NCBI RefSeq assembly: GCF_000621725.1
Contig: NZ_JHXM01000004.1
Location: 1 to 64,000, forward strand
Origin: Xylanibacter brevis ATCC 19188
GTDB taxonomy: Bacteria > Bacteroidota > Bacteroidia > Bacteroidales > Bacteroidaceae
Direction of reading: 5' to 3'
Length of the DNA: 64,000 nucleotides
Shown here: positions 49,172 to 58,100 of the stretch, one piece after another
Layout of the letters: each line of letters begins with the position of its first letter
How positions within the stretch are numbered: the first letter of the stretch is position 1
Notes under the pieces: model-generated
Database searches by the model: none
The model's input: only the letters and a program-made list of their open reading frames with translations
Told to the model about the DNA's origin: nothing
Program-made: the position numbers and the translations under genes

Positions 49172-49179
49172 TACCTTTG
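49172..49179 (+). promoter_or_regulatory. -7 box TACCTTTG for tRNA-His
   Basis: TACCTTTG at 49172-49179, about 85 bp before the mature tRNA 5' end, implying a processed 5' leader. Confidence 0.5.
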
Positions 49180-49263
49180 CACCCGCAAAACCAACAGCAG
49201 AGCAGCTGAGACAATAAGTTCGCTTATACAGTTGAAAGCAAGCTCTCAAACAAAAGACAACAT

Positions 49264-49338
49264 GGTGCCCGTAGTTCAGTTGGTTAGAGCGTCAGATTGT
49301 GGTTCTGAATGTCGTGGGTTCGAGTCCCACCGGGCACC
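49264..49338 (+). tRNA. tRNA-His (anticodon GTG)
   Basis: Cloverleaf visible: acceptor GTGCCCG (49265-49271) pairs with CGGGCAC (49331-49337), with the His-specific extra G at 49264 opposite C49338. D-arm contains AGTTGGTTAGAG; anticodon stem CAGA/TCTG with loop TTGTGGT (GTG at 49299-49301); T-arm GTGGGTTCGAGTCCCAC. CCA is not encoded. A terminator follows. A damaged copy of the 3' half lies 1.9 kb downstream (51194-51268). Confidence 0.96.
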
Positions 49339-49347
49339 CTCCAAGAA

Positions 49348-49382
49348 AGCTCCTGTAAGTCCATCTTACAGGAGTTTTTTTA
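49348..49382 (+). terminator. Terminator after tRNA-His
   Basis: CTCCTGTAAG/CTTACAGGAG 10-bp stem (49350-49359 with 49365-49374), 5-nt loop, then TTTTTTT. Confidence 0.9.
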
Positions 49383-49697
49383 TTGCTACTCCCAATATTG
49401 ATTTCACCTTCTCAAATGAAAGGAGCATAGGAATATTTTATTTGATTATTTTTCTACTTTTGCATCAGATTTGAAACAACATACCAGAACTTCATTAGGT
49501 ATTCCAGCAAAGAGTCCTATTTGGATCTTTCAGACACATTCCTTTAAAATGGAGGGAATAGGCATTCTCAAGCGAAGAGGATGTTTCTAAATTTGAAATT
49601 ATGTAAAGAGGTTCTTCGGGCACTAGCATAAAGCTGTGTAGCGCGATTTTGATAATCCCATTGTCATTAATATCTTAGGTTTTTAGTTATATCATTT
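49383..49697. other. Intergenic sequence between tRNA-His and the DUF234-type ATPase
   Basis: About 315 bp, AT-rich, no convincing gene. It contains a 44-bp segment (49433-49476) with a TACTTTTG box, repeated at 51116-51164. After it, a short open stretch (about 49487-49590, reading TSLGIPAKSPIWIFQTHSFK) has no start and no recognised family; it may be a gene remnant. Confidence 0.5.
49433..49476 (+). repeat. Promoter-like direct repeat, copy 1
   Basis: Contains TTTGATTA and CTACTTTTGCATCAGATTTG; a copy at 51116-51164 matches it with small changes. The -7-like box TACTTTTG is at 49455-49462. In copy 2 the broken tRNA-His follows; here no gene follows. Confidence 0.75.
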
Positions 49698-51014
49698 TTA
49701 CATATCCTCCTTAGTGAGTAAGCCGATGTGAATGGTCATCTTGCGTAGTTCCGGGGTCTGGGCTACCATCGTGTCAACTTTCTCCTTGAAGGAGGCCTCG
49801 TCGTAACGGCTCACGTCTTTCTTCAATTCATATACCCATGCTTCTTTCCCTATGGGGTCAACCACCACAAGGTCTACCTCGTTGAAGCCTTTTCTGTCCC
49901 ACCATTTGCCGACGATGTACCGTCCTTCCTCCTGGAACTTACGGACAAAGTAACGCTCCATCATCAGCCCTGACAGACCATCATAGTCGCGCTTGATGAT
50001 GTCACCAAGAGCTTTCAGTGCCTTATTTTCCACCAAAGCCTGATACTTGAAAAAGAAGCGGAACCAAAATATCAGGAAGCAGTCATCCAACTGATAGCGC
50101 AACTTCTTGCTGCTCTCTTTGGCAAAGATGGGCTGGTACTTGCTAATCAGTCCATAATAATCCTCCAGGCGTGACAGATAGCTGCTGATATTTTCGATAC
50201 CCAGTTCGTTCTTGATTTCCGCACTAGTCTTCATACCACTGGCAATGCAAGTCAGGATAGAGAAATAGATAACATAGTCGGTTCCAAACTCCTCTATCAG
50301 AATGTTTTTACCTTCATTGATAAAGGGAGAATTTTCTTCTGTCAATGCAGCCAGCATCTTGTTCTTACGGGTCTTTCCACGGTCAAGCAGCAGCGTGACA
50401 TACCAAGCAACGCCACCCGTAATGCTGAACAATGCCAGCAAGTCCTCTGGCGTATATTCGGGGTTAAAGTCGTGTAGGATGTCTTTCAATACATCTGTTT
50501 TGAATGGCTGAAGCGTCAGTTTCTCATCGGCACGTCCGAAAAGCGGTTCCTCATAGTCCTCGAAGATTTTCTTCATCAGTGTAAAGACAGATCCGCTGAT
50601 AATCAGGTTCAAGTGACTCTTCCGTTTCCACAAGTCCCAGTCACGCTGCATATCGCTGAACACCGTCGGGTTTACCTTCTGGAAATTCTGGAACTCATCA
50701 ATAACCAATGTGAACGCTCTGCTCTCTGAAAGCTTGAGCACGAACTTAAAGATCTCGGCGAAGGAGTTTGCCTGTCCCAAAACCGGCACTCCAAGTTTAT
50801 TGGTAATCTCGGCAACAAAATCCTGACATAGCAGCGACTCTGCTTTCTTACCAACGAAGAAATAAAGGATGCTTTCATCCCCACATCTTTGCGATAGTTC
50901 CGTCTTACCGATACGTCTGCGCCCCATGAGGACAGTCATTCGCGCCTCACGTTTACTTTGATCCAAAACCTCTTTGAGCAGTTGCTGCTCTGACTCTCTA
51001 TCATAGAACTTCAT
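49698..51014 (-). CDS. ATPase of the archaeal-ATPase / DUF234 type
   Basis: 438 residues. STAND-like P-loop ATPase: Walker A GRRRIGKTEL near 31-40, Walker B FTLVIDEFQNFQ near 100, sensor-like LNLIISGSVFTLMKKI near 135, then a winged-helix region (EIKNELGIENISSYLSRLED). The C-terminal DUF234 region carries a PD-(D/E)xK-like set: Glu and Asp in EVDLVVVD (379-386) and E-x-K in VYELKK (396-398). Such proteins are scattered, often mobile, and of unknown role; toxin-like or mobile-element control functions are suggested by context. It is the only intact gene between tRNA-His and its duplicated 3' half, so it may be the cargo of a small integrated element. Confidence 0.85.
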   Translation of the reverse strand: MKFYDRESEQQLLKEVLDQSKREARMTVLMGRRRIGKTELSQRCGDESILYFFVGKKAESLLCQDFVAEITNKLGVPVLGQANSFAEIFKFVLKLSESRAFTLVIDEFQNFQKVNPTVFSDMQRDWDLWKRKSHLNLIISGSVFTLMKKIFEDYEEPLFGRADEKLTLQPFKTDVLKDILHDFNPEYTPEDLLALFSITGGVAWYVTLLLDRGKTRKNKMLAALTEENSPFINEGKNILIEEFGTDYVIYFSILTCIASGMKTSAEIKNELGIENISSYLSRLEDYYGLISKYQPIFAKESSKKLRYQLDDCFLIFWFRFFFKYQALVENKALKALGDIIKRDYDGLSGLMMERYFVRKFQEEGRYIVGKWWDRKGFNEVDLVVVDPIGKEAWVYELKKDVSRYDEASFKEKVDTMVAQTPELRKMTIHIGLLTKEDM

Positions 51015-51018
51015 AACC

Positions 51019-51069
51019 CGAAATGATAATGGTCATTATAATAATGACGGTTATTATTTTGCAAAGATA
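51019..51069 (-). promoter_or_regulatory. Promoter and dyad-rich operator-like region of the ATPase gene
   Basis: -7 box TATCTTTG (CAAAGATA at 51062-51069). Between it and the start codon lie ATAATGGTCATTAT and AATGACGGTTATTATT, related dyads spaced about 17 bp, suggesting a repressor site. Confidence 0.45.
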
Positions 51070-51115
51070 CAAATTATCCCTGAATATACAAGTAAAATGA
51101 AGAAGAAATAAAAAA

Positions 51116-51164
51116 ATATTTTTCTTATTTGATTACTTTATCTACTTTTGCATCAGATTTGAAA
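51116..51164 (+). repeat. Promoter-like direct repeat, copy 2
   Basis: Matches 49433-49476, including CTACTTTTGCATCAGATTTG; -7-like box TACTTTTG at 51143-51150. It precedes the broken tRNA-His copy by about 45 bp. Confidence 0.75.
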
Positions 51165-51193
51165 AAGGTCTGTCATTTGATGATGATCCGCTT

Positions 51194-51268
51194 GTGGTTC
51201 TTGCCTTGCAAGCGTCCTGCGGCCGAGCGCTGAATGTCGTGGGTTCGATCGAGTCCCACCGGACACCC
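51194..51268 (+). pseudogene. Broken copy of the tRNA-His 3' half
   Basis: TTGTGGTTCT (anticodon loop and stem) is followed by about 28 bp of foreign sequence, then CTGAATGTCGTGGGTTCGA, a duplicated TCGA, GTCCCACCGG and ACACCCTCCAAGA. It reproduces the last part of the tRNA-His at 49264 and 9 bp beyond, with one acceptor-stem change (GGGC to GGAC). No 5' half exists, so it cannot make a tRNA. It is best explained as an attachment-site or recombination duplicate. Confidence 0.8.
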
Positions 51269-51272
51269 TCCA

Positions 51273-51305
51273 AGAGACATCGCTTAAACGATGTCTCTTT
51301 TTTTG
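51273..51305 (+). terminator. Terminator after the broken tRNA copy
   Basis: AGAGACATCG/CGATGTCTCT 10-bp stem with a 6-nt loop, then TTTTTTTT. Its stem sequence differs from the terminator of the intact tRNA, though both start directly after CCTCCAAGA. Confidence 0.9.
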
Positions 51306-51365
51306 TGTTTATCATACATACCTCCATTTTAAGTGGGGTACGTACCACCTTTTATGACGTTTTTT

Positions 51366-51443
51366 ACACTTTTCAATAGGTTTTGGAGGCCAAAAACTAC
51401 ACTTTTCAATAAGATTTCAGGCTAAAAAAATACACTTTTCAAT
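51366..51443. repeat. 33-bp-period array, core ACACTTTTCAAT, three copies
   Basis: ACACTTTTCAAT occurs at 51366, 51399 and 51432, spacing exactly 33 bp. The 21-bp spacers of the first two are related and each shows a weak dyad (GTTTTGG/CCAAAAAC in the first). Confidence 0.85.
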
Positions 51444-51462
51444 CAAAACACCCATAAAAATC

Positions 51463-51521
51463 ACAAACAACCGAACGAACTCGCTACAAACGACCGAACA
51501 AAATCACCACAAACAACCGAA
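51463..51521. repeat. 23-bp-period array, core ACAAACRACCGAA, three copies
   Basis: ACAAACAACCGAA at 51463, ACAAACGACCGAA at 51486 and ACAAACAACCGAA at 51509, spaced exactly 23 bp with variable 10-bp spacers. Starts 20 bp after the 33-bp array. Confidence 0.85.
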
Positions 51522-51581
51522 AAGTTACCTAAAAATTTGGATAATTCATTATAAATCAGTGACCTATGTGTTTTTATCGAA

Positions 51582-51806
51582 GCACTCGACGGGAAGCAGT
51601 TCGACAGCAGTCGCGACAGTGTGCCGTTGGCCTGCAGGCTCTGTGACCTGATAGAGGGATGGATCATCGCCATGCAACAGATGCACATCGGCGACAAGTG
51701 GGAGCTCTACATCCCTGCCGAAATGGGCTATGGCAAATTCTCGCAACCAGGCATCCCCGGCGGCTCTACGCTCATCTTCGAAATCGAGCTGTTAGGCGTA
51801 GCTTGA
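51582..51806 (+). pseudogene. 3' fragment of an FKBP-type peptidyl-prolyl isomerase gene
   Basis: 75 codons read ALDGKQFDSSRDSVPL, then CRLCDLIEGWIIAMQQMHIG, DKWELYIPAEMGYG and GGSTLIFEIELLGVA, the C-terminal half of an FKBP domain (GWxxAL, YIPxxLGYG, LIFxVELL). The stretch ACRLCD where PAGSVI is expected suggests two compensating frameshifts. The N-terminal half, dimerisation region and start are missing. It lies between the phased arrays and the restriction operon, probably the flank of an insertion. Confidence 0.8.
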
Positions 51807-51877
51807 CACCCAGGGCATCACTGGCCCTGTACAATCGCCGCCTATGCAGTCTGCTCTTGCAAGGGCGGCGAGTGTTT

Positions 51878-54800
51878 TTATCCAAACAGCGTCTTTACAT
51901 ACTCCTCGTCACGATCGAAGAGTACGTGATTCTCCAAGAACTTAGGACGTTCGCCCCATAAATGTATTTCTCTATATGGAGTATTAGAGATGATATAGCT
52001 ATCGAGTGAGATGTCTGGATCATTTAAGGTTGGCTCAACCTCTTCTTTCAAAGTCTTGAAGAGCTGAATCTTGGGATGCTCCAATCCTTGCAGGTTTCGA
52101 ATACCCTTGGGGTCGATGAATATGACTCGTTGCTTCTGTCCCTCGTTTACCCAAAGGATAAAATCTGGATAGAAGCCGCTGGCCTCAAAGAAGCCAATGC
52201 CTTTGCGGCTCTCGTTGCGCAGCAGATAGATCTCCTTGCCTTTCAGCAAATCATCCTTATGCATATCGTAATAGTCACGGATATAATTTACAAACCCTCT
52301 CTCACCAGAATTAAGCGCTACAGGTGATATCTTCACCAATGGCTCGTTAGTATCTTGGTCAACCATTACCTTTCTACCACTTGCATCTTTTTCGTTTAAA
52401 CACAAGATGGGATAAAACAGATGCTGGTCAAAACGCATTGCCAGCCAATGTCCATTGATCTGATAGTCTCGTTCCAGATTGCCCGAGATAATCTGCTCGC
52501 GCAGTTCCATCAGCTTGTCAATCCATTCCTGTTGGTCGTTACGAACCTCCACAGTATATTCATCAAAGAAGTTGGGGTCGTTTTGGTCGATATAGACCGT
52601 TTCCATGTATTTCGACTCCCACTTGCCTTTACTCCGCTTATAGGCTCTTTCGATATAGCCACGCAGTAGCGCAATAGTGATTTCCTCCCAACGTGCCACG
52701 TCGCGGCCAAAGTCATGAAACTCCAAGTCAGCATCCTGTATGGTCAGTTCATACCAATCTGGTATGAGCATTAAGTTGTGCAACACCTCTACGCTAATCT
52801 CCATATTGTACCAGCTGCGCTCGTTCTTCATCTGCTCGATGGCAAAGAAGATACGGTTCCAATTCAGCAAATTCAGATGCTTTGGATACAACTTTCTCTC
52901 AGTCATTTCTGCTGCTGTATCCACACCTGCCCGTTGACTCCAAATGGCATCAACCTTAGGCGTCCAGTCCACTTTTACCTTCATACCTTTCATCATGTCT
53001 TCAGGCTTCACTGTCACCATCTTCTTGAAGTCGTAGCCTTTCTTTAGGCGAACAATCTTCAGGCGCTTTTCACCCAATAGGTTAACTGTTGGAATCTGTA
53101 TAGGCGTATAGGTCTCTTCATTGTGTGGCAATCCTTCATCCTCCAGATATTTGCGGAAGGTATCCATATAGTCGGCTCTCACACCAAAGATATTCAGCGT
53201 TTCAATTTCACGCAAACCTTTCGGAATTGGCCCTGGATTATAGCTTGTATCAAGCGCGCTACTGCGCTTCAGCGAATATTTAAATCCCTTCAGACGTACA
53301 CCACGGCCAAACAATTGGATAATCTCTGAACCTTCACTGCGACCTACGTTCATCAGTCCCATAGCAGATACACGCCAGCTACTCCAACCTTCGCTGAATT
53401 TCTTCGAACCTATCAGGATATTGATGGTTGAATCATCGTTATTTATCTGCGTAAACAGCGATGATGTACCAAACTCCTTAGTCTCACAGTCCAAGCCGTT
53501 AGCCTCGCAAAGCTTCACCAATGAGTCACTATCGCCAATATTAATAACGCCAAAATAATCAGCGTTGCCAATACGCAGACCTATCTCCTTGTCGCCACCC
53601 TTTTGTTTATCGATATGCAGATGCGCTCCAGCTACCGTACTATGGAATAGTTTTTCTATCAGCTGCTCGTAGGTCTTACGTGCGAAAGCATCTTCCTCGC
53701 CCAATTTTAGCCCATCTTTTATCTTCATAAAACTATTGGCAAAGAGAGAATAGCCACGAGGATTCTTGATGCCATCTTCAGGATTCAGCAGACGTTTGAT
53801 ATAGCCGATAAACTCTTGTGGATTATCGATAAAGGCTTGAAGAAAATGAAGAATCCAGATAACATCTGATACTGTTTTCTTGTCATCTTCAGATAAGCTT
53901 GTTTTCTTTTTACCATTTGATGCTATTACACTGTGTCCAACAAAAACACCAAGTGGACGTGCGATCAAGAAGTGATTCTTTACCAATGATGTTGACTCAT
54001 ACACCAGCGTCTGCTCGTATAGACACAACAGATAAGCCGTCAGATACATATTCAACAATTCCTCATTGTCCCACGAAGGCATATTCATGATGCGATAGTC
54101 CTTGCCGTAGCCATCATTATAGAAATAGCGGTAGCTGTAATCAAACAGTGTGGCCTTGCCATATTCCTTCAGCAGCGCATCCCTGCTGGCTCCTGACTGA
54201 GCAGCAATGGCTTGTCCAAATGTGGCAGAATACTCAAAAGAAAAGCCTTCTTCAGTCAATGTGCTGCGATAATTCATCCATTTATCTCCACTAGCACCTC
54301 GATGTCCTTCATCTACCAACACGAGATTATTGCCCTCGAAACTCTCTACAGCAACAGTCTTATCTCCATCTGTATCGGCCAGTTTGTTGATGTCGATCAC
54401 TTCTATAGTTTTACCAGCGAAAGCACCTCCTCGTCCTTGTTTAGAGAAAAGTTCTGCGCTGAAATTTGACAAGTACAGCTCCTGTAAGTGCTGACTCGAC
54501 AGACCTTCATTAGGCGTTAGTATCAGGATGCGATTAAGTGGCTTAGCATGATATTTCTCTGCATAATGCAGATACTGCTTGATATTGACGTGCATCATCA
54601 GCGTCTTTCCAGAGCCTGTGGCACACCAATAGGCCAATTTATTCATATCATCCTCCTTGAAGTCATCCATTCCGTGCCAGGTCTCTGCACGGAAATTGAA
54701 ATCATCATTCAGGAAGGTGTTGATGTCCTGTCGCAATTGCTCTCGGTTCGCAAAGTATCGATCCAAATAAACCTCCGTAAACAGCAGTGCCAGATACTGA

Positions 54801-55102
54801 TAATACTTCCACTGTATCTTCTCTGGTCGCTTTTCGTTTATTTCGCTGGTATGGCGCACAATATTTTGGTCGTACTCAAACAATTTCTCCTGTGGTATGT
54901 GCAGGTCGTACTGATGCTGCTTCAACATATAATACAATCGTGAAACGCCCTCATCGTCCACACCCTCAAGTGCAGGGTCTTTCAGGTCTCGGCTCAGCGC
55001 CTCCAGGTCTTTGCATCCCAAGAGACTCAGAATATATTTGTGCAGCACCAGTGCCTCTTGCAATCGTGCTGGCTGAGTATTTTGTCTTCTTCCTCTTGGC
55101 AT
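51878..55102 (-). CDS. Type III-like restriction enzyme Res (DEAD/DEAH helicase plus nuclease)
   Basis: 1074 residues. SF2 helicase: Walker A ATGSGKT at 161-167, Walker B DEGH at 264-267 (as in type III Res, DEGH/DEPH), SATFGQAI motif III, SKKFSEGWSSWRVSAMGLMNVG and QLFGRGVRLKG motifs V-VI near 610-645. The C-terminal nuclease is PD-(D/E)xK: PD at 979-980 (GFYPDFILWV) and D-x-K at 997-999 (FIDPKG). It should cut DNA after ATP-driven translocation or switching, in complex with the methyltransferase encoded 3 bp upstream. Last gene of the SNF2-Mod-Res operon; all motifs are intact. Confidence 0.88.
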   Translation of the reverse strand: MPRGRRQNTQPARLQEALVLHKYILSLLGCKDLEALSRDLKDPALEGVDDEGVSRLYYMLKQHQYDLHIPQEKLFEYDQNIVRHTSEINEKRPEKIQWKYYQYLALLFTEVYLDRYFANREQLRQDINTFLNDDFNFRAETWHGMDDFKEDDMNKLAYWCATGSGKTLMMHVNIKQYLHYAEKYHAKPLNRILILTPNEGLSSQHLQELYLSNFSAELFSKQGRGGAFAGKTIEVIDINKLADTDGDKTVAVESFEGNNLVLVDEGHRGASGDKWMNYRSTLTEEGFSFEYSATFGQAIAAQSGASRDALLKEYGKATLFDYSYRYFYNDGYGKDYRIMNMPSWDNEELLNMYLTAYLLCLYEQTLVYESTSLVKNHFLIARPLGVFVGHSVIASNGKKKTSLSEDDKKTVSDVIWILHFLQAFIDNPQEFIGYIKRLLNPEDGIKNPRGYSLFANSFMKIKDGLKLGEEDAFARKTYEQLIEKLFHSTVAGAHLHIDKQKGGDKEIGLRIGNADYFGVINIGDSDSLVKLCEANGLDCETKEFGTSSLFTQINNDDSTINILIGSKKFSEGWSSWRVSAMGLMNVGRSEGSEIIQLFGRGVRLKGFKYSLKRSSALDTSYNPGPIPKGLREIETLNIFGVRADYMDTFRKYLEDEGLPHNEETYTPIQIPTVNLLGEKRLKIVRLKKGYDFKKMVTVKPEDMMKGMKVKVDWTPKVDAIWSQRAGVDTAAEMTERKLYPKHLNLLNWNRIFFAIEQMKNERSWYNMEISVEVLHNLMLIPDWYELTIQDADLEFHDFGRDVARWEEITIALLRGYIERAYKRSKGKWESKYMETVYIDQNDPNFFDEYTVEVRNDQQEWIDKLMELREQIISGNLERDYQINGHWLAMRFDQHLFYPILCLNEKDASGRKVMVDQDTNEPLVKISPVALNSGERGFVNYIRDYYDMHKDDLLKGKEIYLLRNESRKGIGFFEASGFYPDFILWVNEGQKQRVIFIDPKGIRNLQGLEHPKIQLFKTLKEEVEPTLNDPDISLDSYIISNTPYREIHLWGERPKFLENHVLFDRDEEYVKTLFG

Positions 55103-55105
55103 AGC

Positions 55106-58100
55106 TTAATTCTCTTCAAACATACGTTTTGCGAATTCCTCTTCTGTCAGCACCACTTTCCAGTGCTCTTCGTCTCTGCGCAGGTTTGGCAGGGTATTGT
55201 CACCATTCACATAAATCACATCAAAATCGCTGGTCAATGTTCTGAAATCCATCTTGTCAAAGAACATACAGAGCTGGTCGTTGCTTACTTCCTTACAGTT
55301 ACGCCAAATGACCAGTGTCTTCAATCCGTCGCGATGAGTCTTGCCTTGTACCACGCAGATGTTATCATCCTGATACCAGTCCTCTGTTTCCACGTTCAGG
55401 CCAATCAGGTAGTTAAAGGTCTCCACCAAATCTACCTTCGTTTCTACTAGTTCATTGTCCTTAGTGGTTTTCAGCATCATCTTAAATGGATTCTCAAACC
55501 ATTTCAGATTCAGCAACGAGTCACGAGTTTCTGTATCAAGTAGATAACTGAGCATATAGCTTTCTTGAAAATCTTTTGCCTGTAATTCTAACTGTTGCTT
55601 CTTGATTTCAAGATTGTTCAGCGTATCTTCATATTGCTCCAAGCGGATATATTTGAAGCATTGAGAGATGCCATTGCGCGATATGGGTTTGCCATCACGC
55701 CAGTCTTGTGAATAAATAGCTCTTTCTGTCCTTGTTCGAATAACAGGATGAAAATAGTTCGCAACATCACATATAATATAACGTCTTATATCATCTTCAT
55801 TCCTACTCATATCTATAACAGCATGAGCTGTTGTTCCTGACCCTGCAAAGAAATCAAGGATTAAATCAGATGGTTTAGAAGTTATGTAAAGGCTATCTTC
55901 TACCGTATATAAACTTTTTGGATAGTCAAAGCCGCTATTGGGAACAATGTCATTTAAAATGTTAGTTCCTTTACTGGAAGCATCATATCTTTCACTTATC
56001 CACATTGATTTGGGAGCAGCATATTCATCACCGATATCGTATTGATAAACAGTATATCCAGAACGTGTTTTCTTGACAAAAAGAGTTCCGTCTTCTAATC
56101 CTTTTAAACAACTATCATATCCCCATCTCCATCTAAGATATTCTCCATTCTCAGATTTAGGCCATATTACAACAAGGCTATTATTTTTATATTTAGATTC
56201 CAGTATCTTTAAATATTCATCATCGAAGTTTTTTGTTTCTTCATCATACAATGGTTTAACATCATCTTTGGAAGGCAAAAATGTTGTATTATCTCCGACA
56301 TTATAAACAAACGGAAAGAACATATAGGGGCGATCTTCTCTTCTCTTTTCACTACCTGTTCGTTTAAGAGGTAATTCACGAACAGCCTCTCCATCCTTCA
56401 CCTTTGAGAATTTCTTTTGCATTTCTGTCTCAGAAAGGACGAAATCATAGGTCTCTGCTGTCTCTTTATTTTTTGCATATATGACTGAATAATCATGTGC
56501 TTGGGCGATAAAGCCCTGGTCTCTGCCTTTAGGATTTGTAAACAAGGCAATATTAGAAATAGAGTTATCTATTCCAAATACATTGTCCATAAGACAATTT
56601 AGATATCTCATTTCGTAATCATCTATGGCAACGGTTATAGTCGTTTTACTGCCCATCAAATTCTTTGCCAATTCTAATCGGCCTTCCATTAATGAAATCC
56701 AACTCGAATGTTCGTATCCGTTTTTATATGCAATCTTGCTTGCGTCAGTATTATATGGTGGATCTATATAAATGCTTCTTATGGCTTTTTGATATTTGTT
56801 TCTCAATAAATTTAGAGCTTGGAAATTGTCGCTATGTATCAGCAAACCATTCGTCTGCTCATCGATATTCTCCATGCTCTTTACCAACTGGTGCTTGAAC
56901 TTGGCATCAAAGAAAGCTGTGTCAAGAACAAGGAATTGGTTCTGCTTTAGGAACTCAATGGTAAGAGGTTCACTATATGCCTCTGTCATCATGTCACCCT
57001 TAATCTCATCAATCGCAAACAGACGCACCCATTCCTTACGTTGTTCATCGTTGGCAATAATCTCAGGATAAAGCTTCTCAGGCACACGGTCAAGGGTAAT
57101 ACAGTAATCGCTCTGCACTACAAACTTCTTCTTCAGCCACAGTTTCTTCTGGAAGTTCTCCAACTGCGCTAACATCTGAATAATCTTCTGACCTACCTGC
57201 TTGATGGCCTTTACAATAGACAACTGATTATTGATGTGCTGAGGATCAAGGTCATCAATATGCAGCACCTCGTTCTTGATATAGAAGTCCAGCTCACGAC
57301 TGAGGAAACCGCCCAAGTCTTTATGAATGAAGTAGTCAAAAGAATTCTTGGCCGTATAATCCGTCAGGTGCTTCTCCAACAAAGTACGGTTGGGCTCTTT
57401 CTGCGTTGGAGCTTTTGTAGTCAGCATTTCCTCATACTCCGCTGGTATCAAGGGCTTAACAGTTTCAAAAGCCTCTGCTCTCAAAGCATCTTGTTTTGTA
57501 GCCTTAGGCATCAACTCATAAGTGAAGTAGATGTTCAGTTCCCCATCAGCAGTTACTCCTATCACTTGTTCGCCTTCGTCTTCTGGCTCCCATAATGCAA
57601 AGCGACGCTCCATGTTGTTGGCAGCACGATTGTTGTTCTGCTCTGTGCTGGCATCCTTTAGCACAAAGTGTATTTTCTTGCGTGAAGTGGGCAGCACAAA
57701 GGTATAGTCGCGAAAATACTCTGAGGTCTTGATATAATATTGGTCGCTATTGGTCCAATGCAGCTTCACCTCCTCACCGTTATAAGGAATAGCGTAGGTA
57801 TTATCCTTATAGCGACGCTTCGACAAGAAGTCTCCACCATCGTAATAACGAGAGAAGAACGTCACCAAGTGAGAAAACACTTCACCCTCCATATCCTCTG
57901 CACTACCACCTTGTGCTAGTTGGGCTTTCAGTTTCTTATACTCTGCAACCATAGGAATGCTTTGTGGAAGAGAGTCGATATCAGTTCCTAACTGCTGCTC
58001 AATCTCAGCCATGCGTTGCTTTGTCTGCAGTGCATTGCCACCATCACCTTGCAAAGCCTGCTTCACTTGTGGGAGCAAATCGACCTGTAGGAAGTGGTTA

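Larger units (their letters stand above)
51306..51581. other. Intergenic region with short phased arrays
   Basis: No gene seen. Contains the 33-bp-period array (51366-51443), the 23-bp-period array (51463-51521), and a featureless AT-rich link into the FKBP fragment. Confidence 0.6.

Noticed and set aside
51194..51268. Second functional tRNA-His
   Set aside because: No 5' half, an insertion after the anticodon stem and a broken T-arm.
49264..51305. Intact integrative element or prophage
   Set aside because: No integrase, relaxase or structural gene is present; only the duplicated tRNA end and one ATPase support an old integration.
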